A stretch of 64,000 nucleotides of DNA from Paludicola sp. MB14-C6 (GCF_030908625.1 NZ_CP133133.1:1488001-1552000), one strand, 5' to 3'. Shown: positions 1 through 10,997, numbered from the stretch's first letter. Translations and numbers: made by a program. Notes: generated from the letters alone by a model not told the origin.

Positions 1-993
1 TTGTTTACAGGAAATCAAAGCTTTCGTGGTTCTAAAATGAGTGAGTTAATACAATTCAATCAACAGCAAACCAAGATTACTATTTTATTTTCGGATAAAG
101 AAAGGCAACAAAACGCAGAATTTTCAATTGGAAGTAAGAAAAATATTACGGTTAATCATATTCCTTTAAAAAAGCAATCTGAGCTAAATGGAGTATTTTA
201 TGCAGTAGTTTTCTCTCCTTCTCATCTTTCTTTAATAAAGGATGGACCACAAAATAGAAGAAAGTTTATTGACATTGCAGTTTCTCAAATTAAACCTCAA
301 TATGATGATTATTTAAGTAAATATGAAAAAATATTAGAGCAACGAAATGCTTTTTTGAAATATTCCAATCGTTATCCTAATTTGGAACAAGATATTGATA
401 TATGGGACATTCAATTATCCAAGATAGGAACAATTCTTTCTATTTACCGCAATGATTATATAAAAAAATTATTGTCATTCAGTCAACTAATTTATAAAGG
501 ACTCAGCTCTAAAAAAGAAGAGTTTTTTATTCAATATATATCTACAATCTATGAAAATATGGATGAAATAACTGTTTATGACGATAAACAAGTAGAACAA
601 TATTACAACAAATTAAAAGAGACGTATCATTTGGATGTAAAATTGGGATATACCACTTGTGGAATACACAGGGACGATCTAGAAATAACAATCAATGGAC
701 ATTCTGTTAAAAATTTTGGTTCGCAAGGGCAGCAACGCAGCAGTGTTATTGCATTAAAATTGAGTGAAGCCGGAATTTTAAAAAAAGCAACAGGAGAAAA
801 TCCTATTATTTTATTAGATGATGTTATGAGTGAATTAGATGAAAAACGTCAGGATTACATTTTAAATCATGTAAAAGAAATGCAGGTTTTTATTACTTGC
901 TGCGATGTTTCCAATACGGAAAAATTAAAAAATGGCAGAGTTTTTCATATACAAAATGGTGAAATAAACGAAGTATATGATATTAAAACATAA
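1..993 (+). CDS. recF: DNA replication and repair protein RecF (5' partial)
   Basis: RecF is an SMC-like ATPase that helps load RecA at single-strand gaps. The reading frame is open to the left edge, so the N-terminus and Walker A motif lie outside the window; the first visible residues (TGNQSFRGSK) match the region just after Walker A. The ABC-type signature SQGQQRS is near fragment residue 241 and Walker B/D-loop ILLDDVMSELDEKR near 271. The stop codon is 11 bp before the probable remB start. The neighbours remB, gyrB and gyrA are the classic order downstream of dnaA-dnaN, so the window begins close to the chromosomal origin. The family assignment is secure. Confidence 0.96.
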   Translation: MFTGNQSFRGSKMSELIQFNQQQTKITILFSDKERQQNAEFSIGSKKNITVNHIPLKKQSELNGVFYAVVFSPSHLSLIKDGPQNRRKFIDIAVSQIKPQYDDYLSKYEKILEQRNAFLKYSNRYPNLEQDIDIWDIQLSKIGTILSIYRNDYIKKLLSFSQLIYKGLSSKKEEFFIQYISTIYENMDEITVYDDKQVEQYYNKLKETYHLDVKLGYTTCGIHRDDLEITINGHSVKNFGSQGQQRSSVIALKLSEAGILKKATGENPIILLDDVMSELDEKRQDYILNHVKEMQVFITCCDVSNTEKLKNGRVFHIQNGEINEVYDIKT

Positions 994-1004
994 GGGTGGA
1001 TTTT

Positions 1005-1280
1005 GTGTATTTACATTTAGGTCAAGAAATTGTTGTGAAATTAGATAATGTGATTGGTATTTTTGATTTAGAGAAGTCTTCTTTATCTAAAGATACAAAG
1101 CATTTTTTGTCCAATGCAACTAAAAAGAATCAAGTTATTACAGTTTCTTATGAAATGCCAAAATCTTTTGTTGTATGTTGTGATAAAAACGTTACAAAAG
1201 TTTATATTTCACAAATTTCGTGTGCGACATTAAAAAAGAGGGCGACTCATTCTAAGCAAAGATTTATCATACAGGAATAA
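1005..1280 (+). CDS. remB: RemB-like (DUF370) regulatory protein
   Basis: This is a 91-aa protein of the RemA/RemB (DUF370, YaaB) family, which in Bacillus lies between recF and gyrB and affects matrix and osmoprotection genes by DNA binding. It begins MYLHLGQEIVVK and ends with the family's TLKKRA tail motif. An in-frame GTG lies at 996, but the AAGGGTGG ribosome site at 992-999 sits at proper distance only from the GTG at 1005, so I chose 1005. It is co-transcribed with recF and gyrB. The family is recognised with good confidence; its targets here are unknown. Confidence 0.82.
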   Translation: MYLHLGQEIVVKLDNVIGIFDLEKSSLSKDTKHFLSNATKKNQVITVSYEMPKSFVVCCDKNVTKVYISQISCATLKKRATHSKQRFIIQE

Positions 1281-3239
<1,959 letters not shown>

Positions 3240-3265
3240 TATTAGAAGATGGAAGGAGTATGTTA

Positions 3266-3955
3266 ATGGAAGATAAATACGAAAAATTAGAACAAGAACT
3301 TGAGCAACAAGAAGAAGTAACGCTGACTGAAAAAGAAGCTTTAAAGAATCCGCAAAAAGAATTTACAGGCGGAATTGAAACGGAAGAATATGATGTTGTT
3401 CCTAAATTTACAGCCTCTTGTGAAGAAGATTTAAAAGACAAAGAAGGAATAAAAATCGAATATTCCTTTAATGGAGAAGAAGTAGCGGAAGGCTTAAAAA
3501 TTTATCAAAAACAAACGATATATAAAAGAAATTTAATTTATACCGGTATTTTGTTTGTTATTTTTGTTCTGTATGTATTTTCAATTGCAAAAGATCCATC
3601 ACAAACTCTATCCATTTTTCTTGCAACTATGTGTGTAGTTGTTGTAGCATATATTTGGTTTTTACCAGCTAACCACATTAAAAAAACAGCAAAAGCAGCC
3701 GATGAAACTGAAATGAGATTTCAAATGACCATTTATGATAATTGTATTAAAATTGGTGAAGATACGGCTACTTATATTTTAAATTACAATAAAGAAATTA
3801 CGAAAATATTTGAAACAGTCAAATTATTTGTGATTTGTGCGGGAAAAGAAAGAATTTTCATTTTGCCAAAGCGTTGTTTGAAAGACGGAGAAAACACCAA
3901 AATAAAAGAACTCTTTCAATTGACAATGGATGATCAATATTTTAAAAAGTTTTAA
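3266..3955 (+). CDS. YcxB-like two-helix membrane protein
   Basis: This is a protein of about 229 aa with an acidic, glutamate-rich N-terminus (residues 1-60), two adjacent transmembrane helices (about residues 92-111 and 115-135) and a C-terminal beta-rich domain. That last domain, with the pattern IYDNCIKIGED...FVICAG...FILPKRCL, resembles the YcxB-like family (PF14317). The function of this family is not known to me. It lies between gyrB and gyrA, where most genomes have nothing. An in-frame ATG at 3260 is only one base from the GGAAGGAG site, so the ATG at 3266 is preferred. The family call is by motif only. Confidence 0.6.
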   Translation: MEDKYEKLEQELEQQEEVTLTEKEALKNPQKEFTGGIETEEYDVVPKFTASCEEDLKDKEGIKIEYSFNGEEVAEGLKIYQKQTIYKRNLIYTGILFVIFVLYVFSIAKDPSQTLSIFLATMCVVVVAYIWFLPANHIKKTAKAADETEMRFQMTIYDNCIKIGEDTATYILNYNKEITKIFETVKLFVICAGKERIFILPKRCLKDGENTKIKELFQLTMDDQYFKKF

Positions 3956-4020
3956 AAGAAAGACAAAGCAAAACTTTTTTAGTTTAGGCTGAAAAAGAAT
4001 ATTATAGAGGTGAAACAATT

Positions 4021-6597
4021 TTGTATATAAACGAAGGCACTAAGGTAATTCCGGTTGATATTGAAAAGGAAATGAGAAAATCTTTTTTAGATTATTCCAT
4101 GTCCGTAATTGTATCTCGTGCATTACCGGATGTGCGAGATGGATTAAAACCTGTTCATAGAAGAATTCTTTATACGATGTACGAAAATTCTCTTTATCCG
4201 GACAAGGCATACAGAAAATGTGCAGATACAGTAGGTTCTGTTTTGGGACGTTATCATCCGCATGGTGACGCCTCTGTTTATGATGCTTTGGTAAGATTGG
4301 CACAAGATTTTTCTTTGAGATACCCGTTGGTTGACGGACACGGTAACTTCGGTAGCGTCGATGGTGACCCTGCGGCTGCTTATCGTTATACAGAAGCTCG
4401 TATGAGTAAGATTTCAATGGAAATGCTTACTGATATCGATAAAGATACGATTGATTTTCAATCAAACTATGATGATCGTTTACAAGAACCAGTAATGCTT
4501 CCTTCTCGTTTTCCAAACTTATTGGTAAACGGTTCAACAGGTATTGCTGTTGGTATGGCTACCAACATTCCTCCTCATAACTTAACTGAGGTAATTGATG
4601 CGGTTAATTTACTCATAGACAATCCGGATGCAGATTTATTTGAGATTATGGAATACATTAAGGGACCTGACTTCCCTACTGCTGGTATTATTATGGGTTA
4701 TTCCGGAATTCGTGCAGCTTATGCTACCGGACGTGGTAAAATTACGTTACGAGCAAGAGCAGAAATTCAAGAATGGAAAAATAACCGTTATAGAATCGTA
4801 GTTACCGAATTACCATACATGGTGAATAAAGCTAGGTTAATTGAGAATATTGCAAACTTAGTGAAAGAGAAAAGAATCAACGAAATTTCTGATTTACGTG
4901 ATGAATCAGACCGTAATGGTATGCATTTTGTTATTGAATTAAAACGTGATGCAAATCCACAAGTCGTTTTAAATCAATTGTATCGTTTTACACAATTGCA
5001 AGATACCGTTGGTGTTATCATGTTGGCTCTTGTAGATGGACAACCAAAAGTGTTGACCTTAAAAGAGACACTACAACACTATATTCACTTCCAATCTCAA
5101 GTTATTCGTCGTCGTACCGAGTTCGAATTAAGAAAAGCAAAAGAAAGAGAACATATTTTAGAGGGCTTAAAAATTGCTCTTGATTATATTGATGAAGTAA
5201 TTTCCATTATTCGTAGTTCAAAAGACCAACCGGATGCGAAAGAAAAGCTAATGGAGCGTTTTGGATTATCCGAAATTCAAGCAACTGCGATTGTACAAAT
5301 GCGTTTAGGACAGCTTTCTGGCTTAGAGCGTCAAAAAATTGAAGATGAATTGGCTGCATTATTACATCGTATTCATGAATTAGAAGAAATTTTAGCGAGT
5401 GAACATCTTGTTCTAGAGATATTGAAAAAAGAAATTAATGAGTTGAAACGTCGTTTTGGTGATGAAAGAAGAACAGAAATTCAAACCATTAGCGGTGAAG
5501 TAGACATAGAAGATTTAATTCCGGAAGAAGATTGCGTTGTAACTCTTACTCATTTTGGTTACATGAAACGTCAGCCTGTTGATGTATATAAGTTGCAAAA
5601 ACGTGGTGGTCGTGGAGTTTCAGGTATGAAACAACGTGAAGAGGACTTTGTTGAGGAGCTCTTTATTTCATCTACTCATGAAAATGTATTGTTTATCACA
5701 AATAAAGGTAGAATGTATAAACTAAAATGCTACGAGATTCCGGAAGGAAGTCGTACTTCTCAAGGAATGAATGTTGTAAACTTATTATCATTAGAAGCTG
5801 ATGAAAAAGTTGCCTATATGCTAAAGGTAAAAGAATTTGATGAAGATAAATATTTGGTTATGACAACCAAAAAAGGTTTGATTAAGAGAACCAAACTGGA
5901 TGCATATAAAAATGTTCGTAAGAATGGTTTGATTGCAATCGGCTTAAATGATGAAGATGAATTGTCCTCTGTTCGTTTAACGAATGGTGACAGCGAAATC
6001 TTAATTGCAACCAAAAATGGTATGTCTATTCGTTTGGATGAAAGAGAAATTAGACCGTTATCTCGTAGTGCAAGAGGCGTTCGAGCAATTAAGCTTCGTG
6101 AAGGCGATGAAGTAGTTAGTATGGCACGTCTTCGTGAAGGTGCTACCGTTATGACTGTTACTACAAAAGGTCAAGGCAGAAGAACGCTGATTGAGGATTA
6201 TCGTTTACAAGCTCGTGGTGGTTATGGTAAGATAAACTACAAAACAAGCGACGTAAAAGGTGATGTTGCGGGAATTAAAGTAGTCGATGAAAATGAAGAT
6301 TTAATCTTAATTGCAGACGATGGTATTATTATCCGTATTCGCGTAAGCGATGTTAATGTAATGTCACGTTATGCCGGAGGTGTGCGCGTAATGCGTTTAT
6401 CCCCTGATGCAAGAGTTGTAACTTTTGCAAGAGCTGAGCATGACGATGAAGAAGAAATTGAGGCGGTGGATAATACTGCTGTTGATGAAGATGTTAATAT
6501 GGAAGAATTAGAGGCTCTTGAAAAAGAACTGGAAAAAGAAGAAGCTACGTTAACACCTGAAGAAGAGATTGAAGAAACCGAAGATACAGAAGAATAA
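4021..6597 (+). CDS. gyrA: DNA gyrase subunit A
   Basis: This is the DNA cleavage and rejoining subunit of gyrase, 858 aa. The catalytic tyrosine is Tyr123 within AAYRYTEAR. The quinolone region reads [11 protein letters not shown], so the position equal to E. coli Ser83 is Ala84, while the Asp87 equivalent (Asp88) is retained. The gyrase-specific GyrA box QKRGGRG near residue 526 in the C-terminal pinwheel separates it from ParC. The C-terminal tail is very acidic (about 50 residues rich in Glu and Asp). The start is TTG, preceded by AGAGGTG. A rho-independent terminator follows directly. Confidence 0.97.
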   Translation: MYINEGTKVIPVDIEKEMRKSFLDYSMSVIVSRALPDVRDGLKPVHRRILYTMYENSLYPDKAYRKCADTVGSVLGRYHPHGDASVYDALVRLAQDFSLRYPLVDGHGNFGSVDGDPAAAYRYTEARMSKISMEMLTDIDKDTIDFQSNYDDRLQEPVMLPSRFPNLLVNGSTGIAVGMATNIPPHNLTEVIDAVNLLIDNPDADLFEIMEYIKGPDFPTAGIIMGYSGIRAAYATGRGKITLRARAEIQEWKNNRYRIVVTELPYMVNKARLIENIANLVKEKRINEISDLRDESDRNGMHFVIELKRDANPQVVLNQLYRFTQLQDTVGVIMLALVDGQPKVLTLKETLQHYIHFQSQVIRRRTEFELRKAKEREHILEGLKIALDYIDEVISIIRSSKDQPDAKEKLMERFGLSEIQATAIVQMRLGQLSGLERQKIEDELAALLHRIHELEEILASEHLVLEILKKEINELKRRFGDERRTEIQTISGEVDIEDLIPEEDCVVTLTHFGYMKRQPVDVYKLQKRGGRGVSGMKQREEDFVEELFISSTHENVLFITNKGRMYKLKCYEIPEGSRTSQGMNVVNLLSLEADEKVAYMLKVKEFDEDKYLVMTTKKGLIKRTKLDAYKNVRKNGLIAIGLNDEDELSSVRLTNGDSEILIATKNGMSIRLDEREIRPLSRSARGVRAIKLREGDEVVSMARLREGATVMTVTTKGQGRRTLIEDYRLQARGGYGKINYKTSDVKGDVAGIKVVDENEDLILIADDGIIIRIRVSDVNVMSRYAGGVRVMRLSPDARVVTFARAEHDDEEEIEAVDNTAVDEDVNMEELEALEKELEKEEATLTPEEEIEETEDTEE

Positions 6598-6600
6598 CCA

Positions 6601-6625
6601 AAAGGCACTCATTTGAGTGCCTTTT
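6601..6625 (+). terminator. Rho-independent terminator of the gyrase operon
   Basis: An 11-bp perfect stem (AAAGGCACTCA at 6601-6611 with its complement at 6614-6624) is followed by T residues, starting 4 bp after the gyrA stop. It closes the recF-gyrA transcription unit. Confidence 0.85.
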
Positions 6626-6636
6626 GACATATAAAC

Positions 6637-6665
6637 TTGACAACTAGAAAAACAATCGGTATGCT
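6637..6665 (+). promoter_or_regulatory. Sigma-A promoter of the CBM9-like gene
   Basis: TTGACA at 6637-6642, a 17-bp spacer, and TATGCT at 6660-6665. It lies 31 bp before the start codon and just after the gyrA terminator, so the downstream gene is transcribed separately from gyrase. Confidence 0.7.
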
Positions 6666-6695
6666 AATATTAAAAAGAAAGAAAGAGGGTAAAGT

Positions 6696-7301
6696 ATGGC
6701 TTACGTAATAAAAACAATTGATGATATTTCTAAGGTTAGCGAAGGAAATGTTGCAGAAATTAACGTCTATAATTGGGGCTGCGAATATAGACCATATGCA
6801 CAAGGTAAGCTTTGTTTTATAAAAGATCAAGGCTTTGTGGTAGAGCTTCTTTGTAAAGAAAGCAATCCAAGAGCAGTTTATGTTGAGCAAAATACATCCG
6901 TTTGCAAAGATAGCTGTCTTGAATTTTTTGCAAATTTTAAACCGTTAAAGGAAGGTACCGGTTATATAAACTTTGAATGTAATGCTAACGGTTCGTTGTT
7001 ATGTTGTTATGGTTCTTGTGTTGAAATACGTAATACCGTTATCGAACTCGGCGCTGAGCATCCAAAAGCAGAAGTATTTCAAACAGAGAGTGAATGGGGT
7101 TACCGTGTTTTTATACCACTTTCACTGATTGAAACGATATATGGTGAAGCAAATTTTAAAGTGGGAGACCATATTAAAGGAAATTTCTTTAAATGTGGTG
7201 ATGATACGGAGCATCCGCATTATGGAAGCTATACAAAAATAGAATTTTCTTACCCTAGTTTTCATCGACCAGAATTTTTTGCAGATATGATTATAAAATA
7301 A
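6696..7301 (+). CDS. CBM9-like carbohydrate-binding domain protein
   Basis: This is a 201-aa cytosolic protein without signal peptide or membrane segment. The C-terminal block, with GNFFKCGDDTEHPHYGS, IEFSYPSFHRPEFF and the acidic sugar-site region, is typical of stand-alone family 9-like carbohydrate-binding modules found in gut Firmicutes and Bacteroidetes. No catalytic domain is attached. In full CBM9 modules the pocket binds reducing ends of sugars; whether this short protein binds sugar is an inference. It has its own promoter and its own downstream hairpin, so it is probably monocistronic. The start ATG follows AGAGGGT. Confidence 0.7.
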   Translation: MAYVIKTIDDISKVSEGNVAEINVYNWGCEYRPYAQGKLCFIKDQGFVVELLCKESNPRAVYVEQNTSVCKDSCLEFFANFKPLKEGTGYINFECNANGSLLCCYGSCVEIRNTVIELGAEHPKAEVFQTESEWGYRVFIPLSLIETIYGEANFKVGDHIKGNFFKCGDDTEHPHYGSYTKIEFSYPSFHRPEFFADMIIK

Positions 7302-7310
7302 ATTAAAATA

Positions 7311-7347
7311 AATAACCCACCTTTATTAAAACAAAAGGTGGGTTATT
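7311..7347 (+). terminator. Terminator hairpin after the CBM9-like gene
   Basis: A 14-bp perfect stem pairs 7311-7324 with 7334-7347 (AATAACCCACCTTT and complement), 9-bp loop. The T-rich tail is modest on the plus strand and stronger on the minus strand. Confidence 0.7.
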
Positions 7348-7348
7348 G

Positions 7349-7377
7349 TTGCATAAGTGGTAATAAGTCGGTATAAT
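7349..7377 (+). promoter_or_regulatory. Sigma-A promoter of the LRR gene
   Basis: TTGCAT at 7349-7354, a 17-bp spacer, and a perfect TATAAT at 7372-7377, 33 bp ahead of the LRR start codon. Confidence 0.7.
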
Positions 7378-7409
7378 TAAAATATAATGTTATATTTTGG
7401 AGTGGTTTT

Positions 7410-8285
7410 GTGAAAGATAAAAATAAAAAATTGGTACATAGCTGTATTATTGTTTTAGGAATTTTACTATGGGGAATAATAGTTACTATTGTAATTCTAA
7501 GTACAAAACATTTTACTAATAAGGTAATTGGAAAAGAACAGTCAATAAATCAATTTAATTTATTATTACATAGCAATGATGTAATTAAATGGTCAGATCA
7601 AGGCTTTGAAAATGTGATTAGATCAATACTTAATAAACCAAAAGGTGACATAACAATTGGTGATTGCCGCAAAATACATAAAATAATTAATAATAATCAG
7701 CAAATTACTAATTTAAAAGAAATTAAGTATTTTCCAAACTTGCAAGTTTTAGTGCTTGGCAAAGGCAATATTAGCGATATTACTCCTTTAAATAATTTAA
7801 AAAAACTTAAGTTACTAATAATAAATAATAATAGTATTAGAGATATTACCCCTCTTTTACATTTAACCCTTTTAGAAACACTTGATCTTAGTAATAATGA
7901 AATTAGTGATATAACACCAATTACTAATTTAACTTTTTTAAAAAGTCTTAGTCTTAGTAATAATGAAATTAGTGATATAACACCAATTACTAATTTAACT
8001 TTTTTAAAAAATCTTAATCTTAGTAATAATCAAATAAATAACATAACTGCTATTTCAAAGTTAGAAAAAATTGAGACTTTGTGGTTGGATAATAATTCTA
8101 TAAATGATATAACACCAGTTTCAAAACTTAATAATCTTGTTAGTTTGGGGGCTTCAAACAATAAAATTAGAAACATTGTTTCAATTTCAAGCTTAAATAA
8201 ATTAGATATTGTTTTTCTTGATAACAATCCAATAGATAATTGGGAACCAGTATCTAATATATCTATTGTAATAGGAAGACCATAA
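7410..8285 (+). CDS. Membrane-anchored leucine-rich-repeat protein (internalin type)
   Basis: This is a 291-aa protein with one N-terminal transmembrane segment (about residues 9-31) that should place the rest outside the cell. About eight tandem 22-residue LRRs of the internalin class (pattern ISDITPITNLTFLKSLSLS) fill residues 104-285. Such solenoids bind protein or glycan partners; the ligand here is unknown. Two adjacent repeats are identical at the DNA level over 66 bp (7887-7952 and 7953-8018, apart from the last few bases), a sign of recent duplication. Codon use is very AT-rich, with many AAT and ATT codons. The start is GTG with GGAGTGG upstream; there is no LPXTG sorting motif. Confidence 0.85.
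   Translation: MKDKNKKLVHSCIIVLGILLWGIIVTIVILSTKHFTNKVIGKEQSINQFNLLLHSNDVIKWSDQGFENVIRSILNKPKGDITIGDCRKIHKIINNNQQITNLKEIKYFPNLQVLVLGKGNISDITPLNNLKKLKLLIINNNSIRDITPLLHLTLLETLDLSNNEISDITPITNLTFLKSLSLSNNEISDITPITNLTFLKNLNLSNNQINNITAISKLEKIETLWLDNNSINDITPVSKLNNLVSLGASNNKIRNIVSISSLNKLDIVFLDNNPIDNWEPVSNISIVIGRP
7887..8018 (+). repeat. 66-bp tandem repeat encoding identical LRR units
   Basis: Two copies of a 66-bp unit beginning CTTAGTAATAATGAAATTAG start at 7887 and 7953, and a third diverged copy begins at 8019. Each unit encodes exactly one 22-residue leucine-rich repeat, so copy-number changes keep the frame. Confidence 0.9.
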
Positions 8286-8326
8286 TAGATAAAAGTATTG
8301 GTTAATTGGGAGTGTGGAGTGGTTCT

Positions 8327-8848
8327 ATGAAAACGAAAAAAATAGTTTTATATTCAATAATTGTACTCGTTATTCTCGCGACTTTATTTTCTATGATACC
8401 AATTCATATTCAAAGAGAAATACCTGCTGTTTATTATAGGACAGATAATACAAATTATGAGGTAAAAACAACAATTCGCCTAGATGGTTATCTCTTTCAT
8501 TCACCCTTATTTTTTCGAAAGAAGTATACAGGAAAGTTTATCGTAGATGATATAGCGTTTACAAAAAAAGAAGACGCAAAAACGGAATTTGTAATGGATT
8601 CGAATTCAAAGAAAAATGGAGCAAATATTTCTATATGCTATAAACAAAATGGCGAATATACTTCTCCAAATCTAGGTATGCTCAAAATGAAAGGAAATTT
8701 GAAAGAAATTAAAATGCTAGTTTGGGAACCCATGGACAATAGCAACCAAAAAACGTCAAAGTATCTATTTTTAGTTGCTCCTGCATCCAATAAAGAAGAA
8801 GCAACTAAAATTGCAAATGAATTTAAAAAGACAAATGAGATTTTTTAA
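8327..8848 (+). CDS. Hypothetical membrane-anchored protein
   Basis: This is a 173-aa protein with an N-terminal hydrophobic segment (about residues 5-23, IVLYSIIVLVILATLFSMI) after MKTKK. It is most likely an uncleaved anchor, followed by a mixed beta-rich extracellular part. I do not recognise the family. An upstream in-frame TTG at 8306 exists, but TGGAGTGG at 8315-8322 is correctly placed for the ATG at 8327. It lies 41 bp after the LRR gene and may be co-transcribed with it. The 3' end converges on the ABC permease gene with only 21 bp between. Confidence 0.6.
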   Translation: MKTKKIVLYSIIVLVILATLFSMIPIHIQREIPAVYYRTDNTNYEVKTTIRLDGYLFHSPLFFRKKYTGKFIVDDIAFTKKEDAKTEFVMDSNSKKNGANISICYKQNGEYTSPNLGMLKMKGNLKEIKMLVWEPMDNSNQKTSKYLFLVAPASNKEEATKIANEFKKTNEIF

Positions 8849-8869
8849 AGAAGGACAATTAGGTCAGTT

Positions 8870-9622
8870 TTAGTGTTGTTTCAATGGAGCTTTTCGGATT
8901 AAAAGAAATGAGAAGAATGCAAAAAATAAAATCATGACAGAAAAAGTTATGAATGAAATTGACGGATTAGCACGTATAAGTCTTGAAGATGTATTTATAT
9001 CATATGTAACACCTAAAAGAGTGAGCAAACATTCCGAAAAATCAGGATTATAATGGGTTGAAGTGTAGTGGGAAATAATTGGAGTTACAATAACATAAAG
9101 CAATGGTATACCAAAAGAAACAATATATTTTAAAAGAGTGTTCATTCGATAATATAAAAGCGTAATGAAATAACCAAGGGAAGCAACAGCAATATGTAAT
9201 AAGAATAACCAGATAAAGCTGAGGATGAGATCTGCAGTATCCATTCCACGACCATATAAAGAGCCATATACCGTTTCAAAAGTAATAAAACGTGGGATGA
9301 CAATTGCATTAATTATATTCGTCAATGAGAAAAGCAAAGAAATTGGAATTAAGCAAGCAAAGAAGCTTGTAAAAACTGTTTTTCTAGAACTACCGTTTGA
9401 CAATTGGAAAAGAAAAGGAGATTTAAAACTGTTGAGTCCCATAATGAAAATAAAAACAAGAGATGCAAGTTCGACTTTTTCAAAGGGATAATTGAAAAAG
9501 CTAAATTTTAAGATATTCATAGAGATAAAAAAAGCAAAAAAACCATAAAAAACAATATAAAAAATAGAAATAGGCAAGAGTTTATCATGCAAGTTGTATT
9601 TGATACATGGTTTCAGTTTCAT
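8870..9622 (-). CDS. ABC transporter permease (ABC-2 type)
   Basis: This is a 250-aa integral membrane protein with about six predicted helices (for example residues 18-38, 49-61, 88-110, 137-159, 166-186, 223-243). Its start codon overlaps the stop of the ATPase gene by one base (TAATG), which implies translational coupling. With the adjacent ATPase and the GntR/YtrA-type regulator it forms the arrangement seen for small exporters responding to cell-wall antibiotics or peptides, as in Bacillus ytrABC. The substrate cannot be read from sequence. Confidence 0.8.
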   Translation of the reverse strand: MKLKPCIKYNLHDKLLPISIFYIVFYGFFAFFISMNILKFSFFNYPFEKVELASLVFIFIMGLNSFKSPFLFQLSNGSSRKTVFTSFFACLIPISLLFSLTNIINAIVIPRFITFETVYGSLYGRGMDTADLILSFIWLFLLHIAVASLGYFITLLYYRMNTLLKYIVSFGIPLLYVIVTPIISHYTSTHYNPDFSECLLTLLGVTYDINTSSRLIRANPSISFITFSVMILFFAFFSFLLIRKAPLKQH

Positions 9623-10488
9623 TAGATTTCTCCCCTTTCGTCATTGGTAAGCTGAATAAATAGCTTTTGTAAATTTAAACTACTTACTTCCAGTTCAGTT
9701 GGTATTTGCTGTGTTTTATTATCGCCAATTAGATAAGCGGTTTTTAGTCCACCAAGAGTATCAATAGATAAAACTTGTTTTTCTTTAATATATTCATCTA
9801 CTGCAGTTGCCTTACCTGAAACCGCATATCCCATAGCAAGCAGTTCTTCAGTTGGCTTATCAAAAAGAATAGCACCGTTTTTTATTAAAATAACTTGCTC
9901 AATTAAATCAGATATTTCTTCGATAATGTGAGTAGAAATAACAATGGTACAAGGGCGTTCGCTATAGGTTTGAATGAGTAACTTATAAAATAAATCACGA
10001 TGGTTAGCGTCTAATCCCAATACAGGCTCATCTAATAACAAAATAGGAGCGTTGCAAGATAATGCAAGAACGAGTTTGAAAATTGATTTATAGCCTGTAG
10101 AGAGCGACTTTATTTTTTTAGATGGAGATAATTGAAACTGCTTACTTAGGTTTTGAGCGTATTCTAAATCAAAGTCTGGATAAAATTCTTTTGTCCATCG
10201 AAAAACTTCAGAAATCTTCATTCCATCTGGGTATAGCATTTGTTCGGACATACAAAATATTTTGGATAATGTTTTATCATTTTCAGTTACATTATCACCA
10301 TCAACTGTGATTGATCCCTCTGTTGGAAATAGCTTGTTAGTCATTAGGTTTAATAGTGTTGATTTTCCTGCACCATTTCTTCCGAGTAAACCATAAATTT
10401 TATTTTCTTCTAAGGTAAGAGTTACATTATTCAGAGCAACAACAGTATCAAATTTTTTTGTTATATTGCAAATTTGAATTATGCTCAT
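9622..10488 (-). CDS. ABC transporter ATP-binding protein
   Basis: This is a 288-aa nucleotide-binding subunit. Walker A is GRNGAGKST near residue 37, the Q-loop glutamine lies in CMSEQM, the signature is the variant LSTGY, and Walker B with the catalytic glutamate is LLLDEPVLGLD. The domain is followed by a C-terminal accessory segment of about 70 residues typical of YtrB-like ATPases. The gene starts 4 bp inside the regulator gene (ATGA overlap) and ends in a one-base overlap with the permease, so the three genes form one coupled operon. Confidence 0.92.
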   Translation of the reverse strand: MSIIQICNITKKFDTVVALNNVTLTLEENKIYGLLGRNGAGKSTLLNLMTNKLFPTEGSITVDGDNVTENDKTLSKIFCMSEQMLYPDGMKISEVFRWTKEFYPDFDLEYAQNLSKQFQLSPSKKIKSLSTGYKSIFKLVLALSCNAPILLLDEPVLGLDANHRDLFYKLLIQTYSERPCTIVISTHIIEEISDLIEQVILIKNGAILFDKPTEELLAMGYAVSGKATAVDEYIKEKQVLSIDTLGGLKTAYLIGDNKTQQIPTELEVSSLNLQKLFIQLTNDERGEI

Positions 10489-10853
10489 TTTAAAAACCTT
10501 CTTTCTATCATAGATAAAATTTCATCTTTGCTAATTCCCAATTTTTTCGCCTCTATTAGTAATGTATCAATGTAGTTTTCTAGAAAATTCTGTTTGTGCT
10601 TTTGTTGTATTAATGTTTGTGCTCCTGACGATACAAACATACCAATGCCTCTTTTCTTATAAAGAATACCCTCATTAACAAGAAGATTGATTCCTTTTAA
10701 TGCAGTTGCAGGATTTATTTTATAGGTAACAGAAATTTCGGTTGTAGAAGGTATTTGTGTTTCTTCTTCAAAAGCGCCCGAAAGAATGGCATCTTCGATT
10801 GATTCTGCTAATTGAAGATAGATTGGCTTTTCACTCTCAAAATCTAAGAGCAT
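10485..10853 (-). CDS. GntR-family (YtrA subfamily) transcriptional regulator
   Basis: This is a 122-aa repressor-like protein. A winged helix-turn-helix occupies residues 9-75 (PIYLQLAESIEDAI, then IPSTTEISVTYKINPATA), followed only by a short helical tail, as in YtrA-type GntR proteins that dimerise without a ligand-binding domain. The start follows AAGGAGG. The promoter and a 12-bp inverted repeat directly upstream suggest that it represses its own operon, which includes the downstream ABC transporter; induction by an envelope-active compound is an inference from the family. Confidence 0.88.
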   Translation of the reverse strand: MLLDFESEKPIYLQLAESIEDAILSGAFEEETQIPSTTEISVTYKINPATALKGINLLVNEGILYKKRGIGMFVSSGAQTLIQQKHKQNFLENYIDTLLIEAKKLGISKDEILSMIERRFLK

Positions 10854-10872
10854 ATAGTGACCTCCTTATAGT

Positions 10873-10910
10873 GTTATATAGTTAATTACGTATGCAACTA
10901 ACTATATAAC
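10873..10910 (-). promoter_or_regulatory. Inverted-repeat operator of the GntR-ABC operon
   Basis: Two perfect 12-bp arms (GTTATATAGTTA at 10873-10884 and its complement at 10899-10910) are separated by 14 bp. The distal arm covers the -10 element (10901-10906), so a bound dimer would block RNA polymerase. YtrA-type regulators use this kind of dyad. Confidence 0.75.
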
Positions 10911-10929
10911 ATAATATAAAATTTGTCAA
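10901..10929 (-). promoter_or_regulatory. Sigma-A promoter of the GntR-ABC operon
   Basis: On the minus strand TTGACA (10929-10924), a 17-bp spacer, and TATAGT (10906-10901). The -10 lies within the operator arm. Confidence 0.75.
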
Positions 10930-10949
10930 CCAATATTTGCAAATAAAAC

Positions 10950-10982
10950 AAAAAACCAAAGAAATTTTATCTTTGGTTTTTT
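10950..10982 (-). terminator. Terminator of the GH20-type gene
   Basis: A 13-bp perfect stem (10950-10962 with 10970-10982) ends in a run of T on the minus strand, 16 bp after the stop of the glycosidase gene. Confidence 0.8.
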
Positions 10983-10997
10983 AAATATTTCTAAATC

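Noticed and set aside
4040..4417. A long minus-strand frame opposite gyrA (125 aa)
   Set aside because: It lies wholly inside the conserved gyrA gene, lacks homology and has no ribosome site; it is a shadow frame.
9225..9491. 88-aa plus-strand frame opposite the ABC permease
   Set aside because: It is antisense to a good membrane protein gene, with no ribosome site and no recognisable domain.
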